Below, piece after piece: positions 23,165-34,711 of a DNA stretch of 64,000 bases. The position numbers were made by a program, and so were the translations under genes. Location of the stretch: contig NC_087066.1 in NCBI RefSeq assembly GCF_963678635.1, positions 36,457,152 to 36,521,151 on the forward strand, given 5' to 3'. Positions within the stretch are counted from its first letter, which is position 1. Every line of letters starts with the position of its first letter. The DNA is from Symsagittifera roscoffensis (Eukaryota; Xenacoelomorpha; Acoela; Convolutidae). A model generated the notes under the pieces. The model did no database searches and was not told where the DNA came from. It saw nothing but the letters and a program-made list of their open reading frames with translations.

Positions 23165-23491
23165 TTAAAAACTAGTTTTAAAAAAGAGTGCAATTGGGAT
23201 TTTTGTCGCGCTCAATTAGGTTTCGAAACGAGTGTGCAGCTATTTTTGCTCCTCGTTTAGTGCCGCATCCGAAATGTAGGTTTCCGAAAAAATTTTGTCG
23301 CTCAGAGTGGGCCTTGTTTTCAGTGCAATCAGACGCGATACGTCTCAGCGTGTTGCCTATGGCAATCGGTCTCAACTCTACGTCTATCTTTATGAGATCG
23401 ATAAGCATTGTGCCAAAAAAGAAAAGTCTTAGGGTTTCGGATATTTTGCCATCTCCAATGAGGTTTATCATCTTAGTAAGCGATTTCAGAA
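23159..23491 (-). pseudogene. Reverse-transcriptase fragment in U6, truncated by the duplication junction
   Basis: Same RT fragment as in U2 (LRPIAIGNTLRRI, FGCGTKRGA) but cut at its low-coordinate end by the junction at 23,159, so the FKN-x-F block is missing. Confidence 0.78.
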
Positions 23492-24522
23492 AATTCAGTC
23501 ATTTAACTATCTAAGTTCTCTGATATAACATGGTATGACTGGCTGGGATTTCTAATCAATTCTTGTACCGATTACGAGTGTACTCACTCACGGTCTAAAT
23601 TATCGAGTTAACAAAAGTACATCAAGCAACGTTCCTCGCTTGCTCCTGTCAAAAAAAACTATTATGGTATTGATTGATTAGTAGATCATTTTTACAACAG
23701 ACGTCCTTGTTCCGGGACGCGCGTGTTGCTCCTGTGCACTTCTCCAAACCCTCTCTGTGTGCCTCAGAAGAGGAAACGCCCGTATAATAATCAACCGAGC
23801 CATCGATTTTCGGGCAGTTTAATAATTAATAATTTGTCACGCTCTTTTTTTTATCCCCTTCTGGTGCTCCTTTTTTCTTTCTCCTTTTCTCTTTTCTCGC
23901 GCTTTTTTCCCTCCTGCTGGTCTTATTTCCAAGTATATGAAAAAAAAACATTACACCCGAGCTTCTGTTTATTCGAAATTGTTTGAAAGAGATAGCTAAG
24001 TGTAATTGTGGATGCACCCTCATTCAAGAGTATTTATTTGGGGGCAATTTTTGAGGTCAAGCCAAAATATTATATCAAAAAATGAAGAAAAAGATCAACT
24101 TATTAAGTGCCATTTTCGCACTACAAGACTCGCAGATTAATCAGACAGCGCAGGTTAAACAGAGTGCTTTTGGTTTGCGTAATAAAAAAAACTGCAGCCA
24201 TTTCCCAAATACTGTACGTACAGCAATGACAAATAGTTTTTTGGTCTATCCGACTGAGGCGGCTCTGAAATTTTTTTTTGATCTATCCGACCGAGACGGT
24301 TCTGAAAAAAATTTTTTTGATCTATCCAACTGAGGCGGTTCTGAAATAAAAACGAAGACATCCTTAATAAAAACGAAGACATCAGAAAGAAATCCTTTTC
24401 ACTTATCAATCAAATTACTTATCAATGTTGTAGACAATCAGGCAAACAAAATGAGTTTTGCTTTAAAAAAAAAAAATTTTGGAACCATTTTCGCTGTACA
24501 TTTGACTCTCTAGAAAATTTTT
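23159..24522. repeat. Unit U6, last 1.36 kb only
   Basis: Starts inside the RT fragment at GCATTTTTAAAAAC and runs to the normal U end, matching 12,663-14,026 of U2 at an offset of 10,496. This is the left end of the second higher-order block. Confidence 0.92.
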
Positions 24523-26938
24523 CGAGAGTCTTCCCAGCGAGAACATTCGCTTAACATCTGCAGACGTTGGCTTCAAATTACTCAATTATTCGGTGATCCT
24601 CAACCTCAATCACATTACCATCCAACTGAAACTACGAAATGTCTGTTGAAAATGATCAACTGAATATGAGGTTTCAAAAAGTGCTCAAAGTATCGCATCC
24701 CAAGTAATAAGTGCTTTTGAGTGAAAACCTTTTATTACCAAAAATTTCTAGAGTTGCTTTACTTGTATTATTTATATATTTCAAGAGTCGTGTCAATATG
24801 TGCATACTGAATTTAATTTCATGGGTGTATTTCACACGATTATCTTGAGATAAGGCAGGTTTTAGGTTGATTCATCTGAAATGGATCAAAGGTTCACTGT
24901 TAAATAAAAACTAATGGTATACGTAGGCTTCCAACCCTGTTTTTAACCAGGAAACCCACTGCCGTGAAAAATTGGTAGTGTTATTGACAGAATCAGGTTT
25001 TGGGTTTGGTATTGGTATTGATCAAAACCAAGTTATTGGTGTTCTGAATCGTCCCAGATTACTCTAAAATCACTAAAATCATTGTAAGATTAATTTTTTG
25101 AGGGGATAGACAAGCTTTGTGGCAACATCCAATTTCTTGGGAAGCGATACTTTGGGCACTTTTTGAAACCTCAAGTTCAATTGATAATTTTCAACAGACC
25201 TTTTGTAATAGTTTTTAAACGCGCATTTGAATGTTTTCGCATACCCGAGTTTCCCAAATTGGGAGCTTTGATTAAGAAGTCACAACCGAAATGTTTCGTG
25301 TTTCTAATATTTCGTGATTTTTATCAACACGAGTTTTCAGGCAAGTTTTGAGGCATTGTAGCAAAATATTGAGCTATTGACTGGGTTTGGTTTTGTTTTG
25401 GTATTGGTATTGAAGATCCAGTTTGGTATTGGTATTGGTAATGGTATTGAGGCGATGGTATTGGTATTGTGATGTTGGTTTTGGTATTGGTGCTGAATTC
25501 CTGTTTTTAACATGTTCGCGTGTTTCAGGTTTTAGGTATTTAGAGACCTAGCCATGGGGCCGTTCTTATTTTTAGAGTGGATTCAATATTGTTTCTCTAT
25601 TTAGAGAGTTAAAGGCATTTTTAAAAACTAGTTTTAAAAAAGAGTGCAATTTGGATTTTTGTCGCGCTCAATTAGGTTTCGAAACGAGTGTGCAGCTATT
25701 TTTGCTCCTCGTTTAGTGCCGCATCCGAAATGTAGGTTTCCGAAAAAATTTTGTCGCTCAGAGTGGGCCTTGCTTTCAGTGCAATCAGACGCGATACGTC
25801 TCAGCGTGTTGCCTATGGCAATCGGTCTCAACTCTACGTCTATCTTTATGAGATCGATAACCATTGTGCCAAAAAAGAAAAGTCTTAGGGTTTCGGATAT
25901 TTTGCCATCTCCAATGAGGTTTATCATCTTAGTCAGCGATTTCAGAAAATTCAGTCATTTAACTATCTAAGTTCTCTGATATAACATGGTATGACTGGCT
26001 GGGATTTCTAATCAATTCTTGTACCGATTACGAGTGTACTCACTCACGGTCTAAATTATCGAGTTAACAAAAGTACATCAAGCAACGTTCCTCGCTTGCT
26101 CCTGTCAAAAAAAACTATTATGGTATTGATTGATTAGTAGATCATTTTTACAACAGACGTCCTTGTTCCGGGACGCGCGTGTTGCTCCTGTGCACTTCTC
26201 CAAACCCTCTCTGTGTGCCTCAGAAGAGGAAACGCCCGTATAATAATCAACCGAGCCATCGATTTTCGGGCAGTTTAATAATTAATAATTTGTCACGCTC
26301 TTTTTTTTATCCCCTTCTGGTGCTCCTTTTTTCTTTCTCCTTTTCTCTTTTCTCGCGCTTTTTTCCCTCCTGCTGGTCTTATTTCCAAGTATATGAAAAA
26401 AAAACATTACACCCGAGCTTCTGTTTATTCGAAATTGTTTGAAAGAGATAGCTAAGTGTAATTGTGGATGCACCCTCATTCAAGAGTATTTATTTGGGGG
26501 CAATTTTTGAGGTCAAGCCAAAATATTATATCAAAAAATGAAGAAAAAGATCAATTTATTAAGTGCCATTTTCGCACTACAAGACTCGCAGATTAAACAG
26601 ACAGCGCAGGCTAAACAGAGTGCTTATGGTTTTCTTAATAAAAAAAAATGCAGCCATTTCCCAAATACTGTACGTACAGCAATGACAAATAATTTTTTTG
26701 TCTATCCGACTGAGGCGGCTCTGAAATTTTTTTTGACCTATCCGACTGAGGCGGTTCTGAAATAAAAACGAAGACATCCTTAATAAAAACGAAGACATCA
26801 GAAAGAAATCCTTTTCACTTATCAATCAAATTACTTATCAATGTTGTAGACAATCAGGCAAACAAAATGAGTTTTGTTTTCAAGAAAAAAAATTTTGGAA
26901 CCATTTTCGCTGTACATTTGACTCTCTAGAAAATTTTT
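24523..26938. repeat. Unit U7 (2,416 bp)
   Basis: Near-identical to U3. The length difference is explained mainly by loss of one 39-bp minisatellite copy at about 26,757. Confidence 0.92.
25577..25947 (-). pseudogene. Reverse-transcriptase fragment in U7
   Basis: Counterpart of the U3 fragment, differing at only a few bases (for example M-V-I-D instead of M-L-I-D). Same motifs, same frame break. Confidence 0.78.
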
Positions 26939-29383
26939 CGAGAGTCTTCCCAGCGAGAACATTCGCTTAACATCTGCAGACGTTGGCTTCAAATTACTCA
27001 ATTATTCGGTGATCCTCAACCTCAATCACATTACCATCCAACTGAAACTACGAAATGTCTGTTGAAAATGATCAACTGAATATGAGGTTTCAAAAAGTGC
27101 TCAAAGTATCGCATCCCAAGTAATAAGTGCTTTTGAGTGAAAACCTTTTATTACCAAAAATTTCTAGAGTTGCTTTACTTGTATTATTTATATATTTCAA
27201 GAGTCGTGTCAATATGTGCATACTGAATTTAATTTCATGGGTGTATTTCACACGATTATCTTGAGATAAGGCAGGTTTTAGGTTGATTCATCTGAAATGG
27301 ATCAAAGGTTCACTGTTAAACAAAAACTAATGGTATACGTAGGCTTCCAACCCTGTTTTTAACCAGGGAACCCACTGCCGTGAAAAATTGGTAGTGTTAT
27401 TGACAGAATCAGGTTTTGGGTTTGGTATTGGTATTGATCAAAACCAAGTTATTGGTGTTCTGAATTGTCCCAGATTACTCTAAAATCACTAAAATCATTG
27501 TAAGGTTAATTTTTTGAGGGGATAGACAAGCTTTGTGGCAACATCCAATCTCTTGGGAAGCGATACTTTGGGCACTTTTTGAAACCTCAAGTTCAATTGA
27601 TAATTTTCAACTGACCTTTTGTAATAGTTTTTAAACACGCATTTAAATGTTTTCGCATACCCGAGTTTCCCAAATTGGGAGCTTTGATTAAGGTGTCACA
27701 ACCGAAATGTTTCGTGTTTCTAATATTTCGTGATTTTTATCAACACGAGTTTTCAGGCAAGTTTTGAGGCATTGTAGCAAAGTATTGAGCTATTGACTGG
27801 GTTTGGTATTGTAATGGTACTGGTTTTGATGATTCAGTTTGGTATTGGTATTGGTTATGGTATTGGGGCGATGGTATTGTTATTGTGATGTTGGTTTTGG
27901 TATTGATTTTGAATTCCTGTTTTTAACACGTTCGCGTGTTTCATGTTTTAGGTATTTAGAGACCTAGCCATGGGGACGTTCTTAATTCTAGAGTGGACTC
28001 AATATTGTTTCCCTATTTAGAGAGTTCAAGGCATTTTTAAAATCTAGTTTTAAAAAAAGAGTGCAATTTGAATTTTTTTCGCGCTCAATTAGGTTTCGAA
28101 ACGAGTGTGCAGCTATTTCTGCTCCTCGTTTAGTGCCGCAGTGCCGCATCCGACTTTGTCATTCAGAGTGGGTCTTGCTTCCAGTGCAATCAGACGCGAT
28201 ACGTCTCAGCGTGTTGCCTATGGCAATCAGTCTCAACTCAACGTCTATCTTTATGAGATCGATAAGCATTGCGCCGAAAAAGAAGTGTCTCAGGGTTTCG
28301 AATATTTTGCCATCTCCAATCAGGTTTATCAGCTTGGTAAGGGATTTCAGAAAATTCAGTCATTTAATTATCTAAGTTTTGTGATATAACATGGTATGAC
28401 TGGCTGGGATTTCTTATCAATTGTTGTACCGATTACGAGTGTACTCACTCACGCTCTAAATTATCGAGTTAACAAAAGTACATCCAGCAACGTTCCTCGC
28501 TTTCTCTTGTCAAAAAAACTATTATGGTATTGATGGATTAGTAGATCATTTTTACACCAGGCGTCCTTGTTCCGGGACGCGCGTGTTGCTCCTGTGCACT
28601 TCCTCCAAACCCTCTATATGTGTCTCATGAGAGGAAACGCCCGTATAATAGTCAACCGAGCCATGGATTTTTGGGCCGTTTATTAATTATTATTTTGTCA
28701 CGCTCTTTTTCTTCATCCCTTCCTGATGCTCCTTTTTTCTTTCTCGTTTTCTCTTTTGTTGCGCTTTTTCCCCTCCCTGCTGGTCTGATTTTCAATTATA
28801 TGAAAAAAAAATATTACACCCGAGCTTCCGTTTATTCTGAATTGTTTGAAAGAGATAGCTAAGTGTAATTAGGGAAGCACCCTCATTCAAGTGTACTTAT
28901 TTGGGGGCAGTTTTTGAGGTTAAGCCGAATTATTATATCAAAAAATGAAGAAAAAGATCAACTAATTAAGTGCCATTTTCGCACTACAAGACTCGCAGAT
29001 TAAACAGACAGCGCAGGCTAAACAGAGTGCTTATTGTTTGCCTAATAAAAAAACTGCAGCCATTTCCCAAATACTGTACGTACAGCAATGACAAATAATT
29101 TTTTGGTCTATCCGACTGAGGCGGCTCTGAAAAAATTTTATTTTGATCTATCCGACTGAGACGGTTCTGAAATAAAAATTTTTTGTCTCTACGACTGAGG
29201 CGGTTCTGAAATAAAATCGAAGTCACGAATAATTATTCTTATCAGAAAGAATTGCTTATCAGTTATCAATCAAATTACTTATCAATGTTGTAGACCATCA
29301 GGCAAACAAAATGAGTTTTGTTTTCAAGAAAAAAATTTTCTGGAACGATTTTCGCTGGATATTTGACTCTGTAGAGAGTTGTT
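26939..29383. repeat. Unit U8 (2,445 bp)
   Basis: Near-identical to U4, including the GTGCCGCA doubling and the internal loss within the RT fragment. Confidence 0.92.
27994..28352 (-). pseudogene. Reverse-transcriptase fragment in U8, with internal deletion
   Basis: Same deleted state as in U4; only the RPIAIG-type block and flanks are recognisable. Confidence 0.72.
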
Positions 29384-30480
29384 CGAGAGTCTTCCCAGCG
29401 AGAACATTCGCTTAACATATGCAGACGTTGGCTTCAAATTACTCAATTATTCGGTGATCCTCAACCTCAATCACATTACCATCCTACTGAAACTACAAAA
29501 ATCTGTTGAACATGATCAACTGAATTCGAGGTTTCAAAAAAAACCCAAAGTATCGCATCCCAAATAATAAGTGGTTTTGAGTCAAAACCTTTTATTACCA
29601 AAAACTTCTAGAATTGCTTTACTTGTATTATTTATATATTCTAAGAGTCGTGTCAATATGTGCGTACTGAATTTAATTTCTTGGGTGTATTTTACACGAT
29701 GATGTTGAGATATGGCATGTTTTAGGTTGATCCATCTGAAATGAATCAAAAGTTCACTGTTAAATAAAAGCTAATGATATACGTAGGCTTCCAACCCTGT
29801 TTTTAACCAGAGAACTCACTACAGTGAAAAATTGGTTTGGTATTGACAGAATCACGTTTTGGTTTTGGTATTGCTATTGATCAATACCAGGTTCCTGGTA
29901 TTGGTATTGATCAAAACCAGGTTATTGGTGTTCTGAATCGTCTCATATCACTCTAAAATCACAAAAATCATTGTAAGATTAATTTTTCGAGGGGATAGAC
30001 AAGCTTTGTGGCAACATGCAATCCCTTGGGAAGCGATACTTTGGGCACTTTTTGAAACCTCAAGTTCGACTGATCATTTTCAACAGACCTTTTGTAGTAG
30101 TTTTAGAACACGCATTTAAATGTTTTTGCATACCCGAATTTCCCATATTGGGAGCCTTGATTAGGGAGTCACAACCAAAATGTTTCGTGTTTCTAATGTT
30201 TCGTGATTTTTGCTAACACGAGTTTTTGAAGTTTTGGCGAAAGTTCTGAGGCATTGTAACAAAGTATTGAGGTATTGACTGGGTTTGGTATTGTTTTGGT
30301 ATTGGTATTGATGATCCAGTTTGGTATTGGTATTGGTAATGGTATTGAGGCGATGGTATTGGTATTGTGATGTTGGTTTTGGTATTGGTGCTGAATTCCT
30401 GTTCTTAACACGTTCGCGTGTTTCAGGTTTTAGGTATTTAGAGACCTAGCCTACACATGGGGACGTTCTTATTTCTGGAG
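29384..30480. repeat. Unit U9, first 1.1 kb only
   Basis: Counterpart of U5 but extending further, through the second TTGGTA-rich block (about 30,280-30,400) to about 30,480, where U homology ends just before the RT fragment would start. Confidence 0.9.
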
Positions 30481-30654
30481 TGGGTGGTATTTTGGTAGCA
30501 GCCTTTTAGCTGTAAAACATTTTTCAGTCTCATGTCTCAAACGAACCGATTTAGCTCCGACTGAAGAAGTTATAGAAGCACAAGAGATAATGTCGCTGAT
30601 TCTTGAGCGAATGATTGTAGGGCCTATTTTTCTTAACCTCAAATGTGACACAAG

Positions 30655-31135
30655 CGGAGACTGTTAGTCTTTCTCAGACGCTTAATTGAATAATTTAGCC
30701 TACGGTGCTGCTCAGGGAGGGCATTTGGTTTTTTTTGTATAAGATGAAAAGCCAGAAAGCCACGTTGTTATGCTGGAAGTCGCAGCGTTTACGCAGAATC
30801 TCCAGGAGTACTCTAACGGCAGAGCTGTTTGCGTGCCTAGATAACATACATGCGGCATATCTGTGCCAGCAACTTGTCAAAGAAGTGATCGGAAAAGCTA
30901 TCAAAATTTTTGCTTTACTGACAACCAGCCTTTAGTTCAAGCTATACAATACACGATGAGTACATTTGAAAGACGTCTGCGTGTGGTTTTTGGTTTTTAG
31001 AGGGACATGGTCCTGAAGTCATCTGTTTCCCTCAACTGGATTCCGACTCAATAACAGCAGGCAAATGCATTGACAAAATCATGTAGTAGCTCTTTTCGAA
31101 AGTAATCAGAAGGTCAGAAGTATCATAGTAATCGA
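30655..31135 (+). pseudogene. RNase H fragment of another LTR retroelement (copia-like?)
   Basis: Single-copy in this window. Read across two frameshifts, the plus strand gives FSDA (30,671-30,682, first catalytic Asp), then AYGAAQGGHLVFF, then SQKATLLCWKSQRLRRISRS and TLTAELFAC (catalytic Glu at 30,822), then CFTDNQPLVQAIQY from 30,911 (catalytic Asp in TDN). Near 31,034-31,080 follow NWIPT and, after a stop, QANALTK. This matches the D-E-D core and the closing tryptophan/LTK block of a retroelement RNase H. The pattern recalls copia-type polyproteins, but the superfamily is inferred. The remnant is broken by stops. It lies between U9 and S' and is missing from copy 1. Confidence 0.72.
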
Positions 31136-31332
31136 GGTTACAGTCAGGAGTCCCTTCATCACTTATTCCAGTCAAAAACTTTTGAGTTTTCTAGATATGG
31201 AATTGATAATGATTTTAAATAAAGAAGAGAATAAGTGTTGATATCCTTTCAATTAAACTCGATACGTGTTGCAGTTTTTCATTAAAAACACGCAACTCGA
31301 CACGAGAAAATATAATATACAGTAAAATTGTG

Positions 31333-33337
31333 TTATGAAGAAAAAATTTCGTCGAAGGTTGTTTTGTCGTTTGTTGTTCCGAGGACGCAAGCGGCGTTGG
31401 CAATCTGTATTGCCAGGGAGATTCTCTGTTTTATAAAGCTGCCTGATCTCGAATCGCCGGTGCATATGCTTAAGTTCTTACAAAGCTGGCTCGAAAAAAT
31501 CTGTGCTGCAGCCGGCCGCGCACTGAATCTCAAAAGCTAGCGGTTGAAGAAGATATCCATCATCTATTAAGTCTTTAGGGTGTCATTTTTTTGATCTTCC
31601 GCTTCAGCGGCAGCCGTACCAGGGTTAAAAAACAGACCCGGCACTAATCCTGTTAGGGGCTTAGGTGTCTACTAGCGTTTAATCCCACAAGAGCTGCTTA
31701 CCAACAGCCCAAGGAACGAGCGTCAAACCGTCTGTTCGCTTCTGATCGGTCATGTAGAGGTGTCTTGGTTCGAAAACGAACAGAATATGAGTAGAAGATA
31801 AAATCTGCTTTATAAGGGCATTCAGGTTTGAATGCCTAGAGAAGCTGCCTTCACATTTGAGGCAAGAAAAGCCATGCCAACCATCTTCTTTAACGTCTTT
31901 TCTGCACACAAATGTAGGCCGTTTGCAAATTTTTGAGCCTAATTGAAGTCCTAATGCAATTCCGAGTTGTTGGTTTGACAGTTTCAACCTTTAACTTTTG
32001 CACGGGATGACGTTCAACTACTGGGAGCCAAATCTATCTTGGAACGCATTGAATTTTTCATACGAATGGTTGGTTCGATTCGTAGAATCAAGTCTGCAAC
32101 TTCGCTTTCAAAAATAAGCTCTGTCCAATTTTTTTGGATTCAATTTTCCGGAGCCATTTCAATTTTACCAAGTTGAAATCAACCTTTAAGCGCATTTGGT
32201 TGCATCCAAATGCTCCAAACCAAAAACTTCGCTTAAGCCAAATTTCGCTCCTACTGCAGAGGATAAGAAAGCGGATGAAGGTAGTAGACGAGCGGAAGAA
32301 ACACCCAAGCCAACCCTGGCGGCCGGGAGAACTGCTTGTAAAAACTGGTTATCGTCCATTTGCACATTAGTGACTTTGCAAAACGAATTTCTTATTATTT
32401 TGTCGTAGCGTTCAAAAAAATTGTTTTGCAAAAGACATGGGCATGCAAAAGCAATTTTCAGGAGATAAAAACAATAATGGGCGCCTAGTTTGTCAATGAC
32501 ATCCGATATTTTTTCAAGCTTCCTAATTTTTTCGCCGAGAAATTTTTCCGAGAAAGCTCGCCGAGTGGAGATCCTAATATGAGGAGTTCTTCTTTTGTTT
32601 TTGTTTTCCTTTAGGGGCATATTTTTCCAAATTGTGTTAAAATTGAAGTATGCTGTGTACTCGTAGTCGGTCCCAGAAATCAAAAATCGCACTTCAAGCT
32701 CATGATGCAAGTTCGTTCCGTTTCCAGCTTATAGCGTCGGCTAAATTTCCGTCATGTAAACACCAAATGTTAAATTTTGACTCCATCTGTATGATCAGTG
32801 TATGAATTGTTTCCGCAAAAAGAGGCGGTGCTTCAGAATCGCCTTGGTGAGTTCCGTCTTCTGACAATATGATAGAGCTTCTATAAAAAAGGTAACTAGG
32901 TTTACTACAGGATCAAGTGGTGTATTTGTACAATTCGGGACGATTTGAAAAAAAAAACATGATTCAGCATTGTTTCTCTATTTAGAGAGTTAAAGGCATT
33001 TTTAAAACCACAGTACAATTTGGATTTGTCGCGCTCAATTAGGTTTCGAAACCAGTGTGCAGCAATTTCTGCTCCTCGTTTAGTGCCGCATCCGACCTGT
33101 AGGTTTCCGAAAAAATTTTGTCGCTCAGAGTGGACCTTGCTTCCAGTGCACTCAAACCCGGTACGTCCCAGCGTGTTGCCTATGGCAATTGGTCTCAACT
33201 CTACGTCTATCTTTATGAGATCGATAAGCATTGCGCCAAAAAAGATATGTCTTAGTGGTTCGGATGTTTTGCCGTCTCCAATGAGGTTTATCAGCTTAGT
33301 AAGCGATCTCAGAAAATTCAGTCATACAATTATCTAA
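31333..33337 (-). pseudogene. Reverse-transcriptase polyprotein remnant in S'
   Basis: Counterpart of the S pseudogene with the same motifs and the same LHD change in the catalytic box (GTCATG at 32,751-32,756). A one-base difference in a T-run near 32,454 (four T, against five at about 20,859-20,863 in S) joins two segments into one 174-residue frame (32,710-32,186). The short part read differently because of this shift matches the RT pattern less well than the S reading (YLLKNCF), so the long frame is probably accidental. Confidence 0.8.
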
Positions 33338-34245
33338 ATTTTCTGGATTTGGAGCTGCAAATTTGGCTCACTGAGCTTACTACTTATTAGCTTTAATCTC
33401 TGCTCGAGGTTACTGCAAAAATCAGAAACAAGGAACAATCTCACTCGAGCTCAGCCAGTCCAGCGGTGCACCACCAGACTCTTCATGCCAGTTCTAGTTT
33501 CCCCCTCCGCAACCAGGAAGCCAATAGACAGACTTGTCTCTAAAACCCCTCAAAGAGCGCTCGTCAAACAGGCACAATTATCAAACTTCTTTGTTTGATC
33601 AATACACTTGTTAATGACAAGCTGTGTATTCCAATCCACACTATGTAAGCAAGTCAAAAAAACAAAATGGGTGGTGATTGTTAATGTGTACATCAACTAT
33701 TCTATATCTCTGCTAACGTTTTTTAAGTGCTTGTCCTTTCAGATATAACATGGTATGACTGGCTGGGATTTCTTATCAATTGTGGTACCGATTACGAGTG
33801 TTTTCACTCACGGTCTAAATTATCGAGTTAACAAAAAAACATCAAGCAACGTTCCTCGCTTTCTCCTGTCAAAAAAAACTATTATGGTATTAAATGATTA
33901 GTAGATCATTTTTACACCAGACGCCCTTGTTCCGGGACGCGCGTGTTGCTCCTGTGCACTTCCTGCAAAGCACTGACAAAGCAAAAATTCGTCAGACAAA
34001 AAAAGAGTCCCCGGACAAATCTTCTGAGTCCTCGCAAAAATTTTGTTGTTCAGTCTTTTTCGCCAGCACCGCAACTCCCCGCACTCCTGATTTGGCGCAA
34101 GCACTGCCTTCTCCTCATTGAACGATCCTCTTTTCTTCTTCAACGTGACTTGCTTCAGCAGTTCTCCGGGAACGCGTTCGACCAATGAAAGCAAAACTTT
34201 TTGGCTTTAAAGTTCCCGGTCTGCTGGCGGTCCTTTTGCTTCCAG

Positions 34246-34711
34246 TTCCTTCTTCCGGCTCCTCAAGATCGTGACTTCGGGCTCGTTGCGTTTCCACTTA
34301 GAGTCGTTGGAGATGTTATCCGCTAGCTTCTGGAACCACCTTATTAAGTTTGATTCCACCGCGGTCGTACCTTGTTCGACATTCTATACGTCATAACCTC
34401 TTGTTTTTAAGGTCTATCTAAACAGTGTCGACCTGAGCAGGACTTCAATGGAAGTCCCTGCCTTCCTGTCGATATGCTTTACTTTGTGTTTATTCGCGGG
34501 TAGCTCTGGATGATCTTTCACCGGTCGTCCCGACTTGTCCAGCGTTCTAATAAAAGGCAAACTGGCAAGGTTTCCTTATTTATGAACGAAAATCCGTCTT
34601 TATTTTCGGGTTGGTCAGTCTTCTTTGTGAAGCTATCCGTATTTTGATGCTAGTCTCTGATCCTATGTTCAGCTGTCATGTTGTAACCGTCTAGACGAAA
34701 AAGTGCATGTC
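34246..34711 (-). pseudogene. Ty3/Gypsy pol fragment in S'
   Basis: Counterpart of 22,650-23,115 with the same stop after HRIRD and the same frame shift before LDKSGRP. It stands about 90 bp from the start of Gypsy copy A, in the opposite orientation. Confidence 0.8.

Noticed and set aside
30193-30411. Minus-strand frame rich in Asn, Thr, Pro and Ile
   Set aside because: It is the translation of the TTGGTA-rich low-complexity block of U9.
32186-32710. 174-residue minus-strand frame in S' as an intact gene
   Set aside because: It is an internal part of a broken RT polyprotein; its continuity depends on one base in a T-run, and the affected stretch fits the RT pattern worse than the S version.
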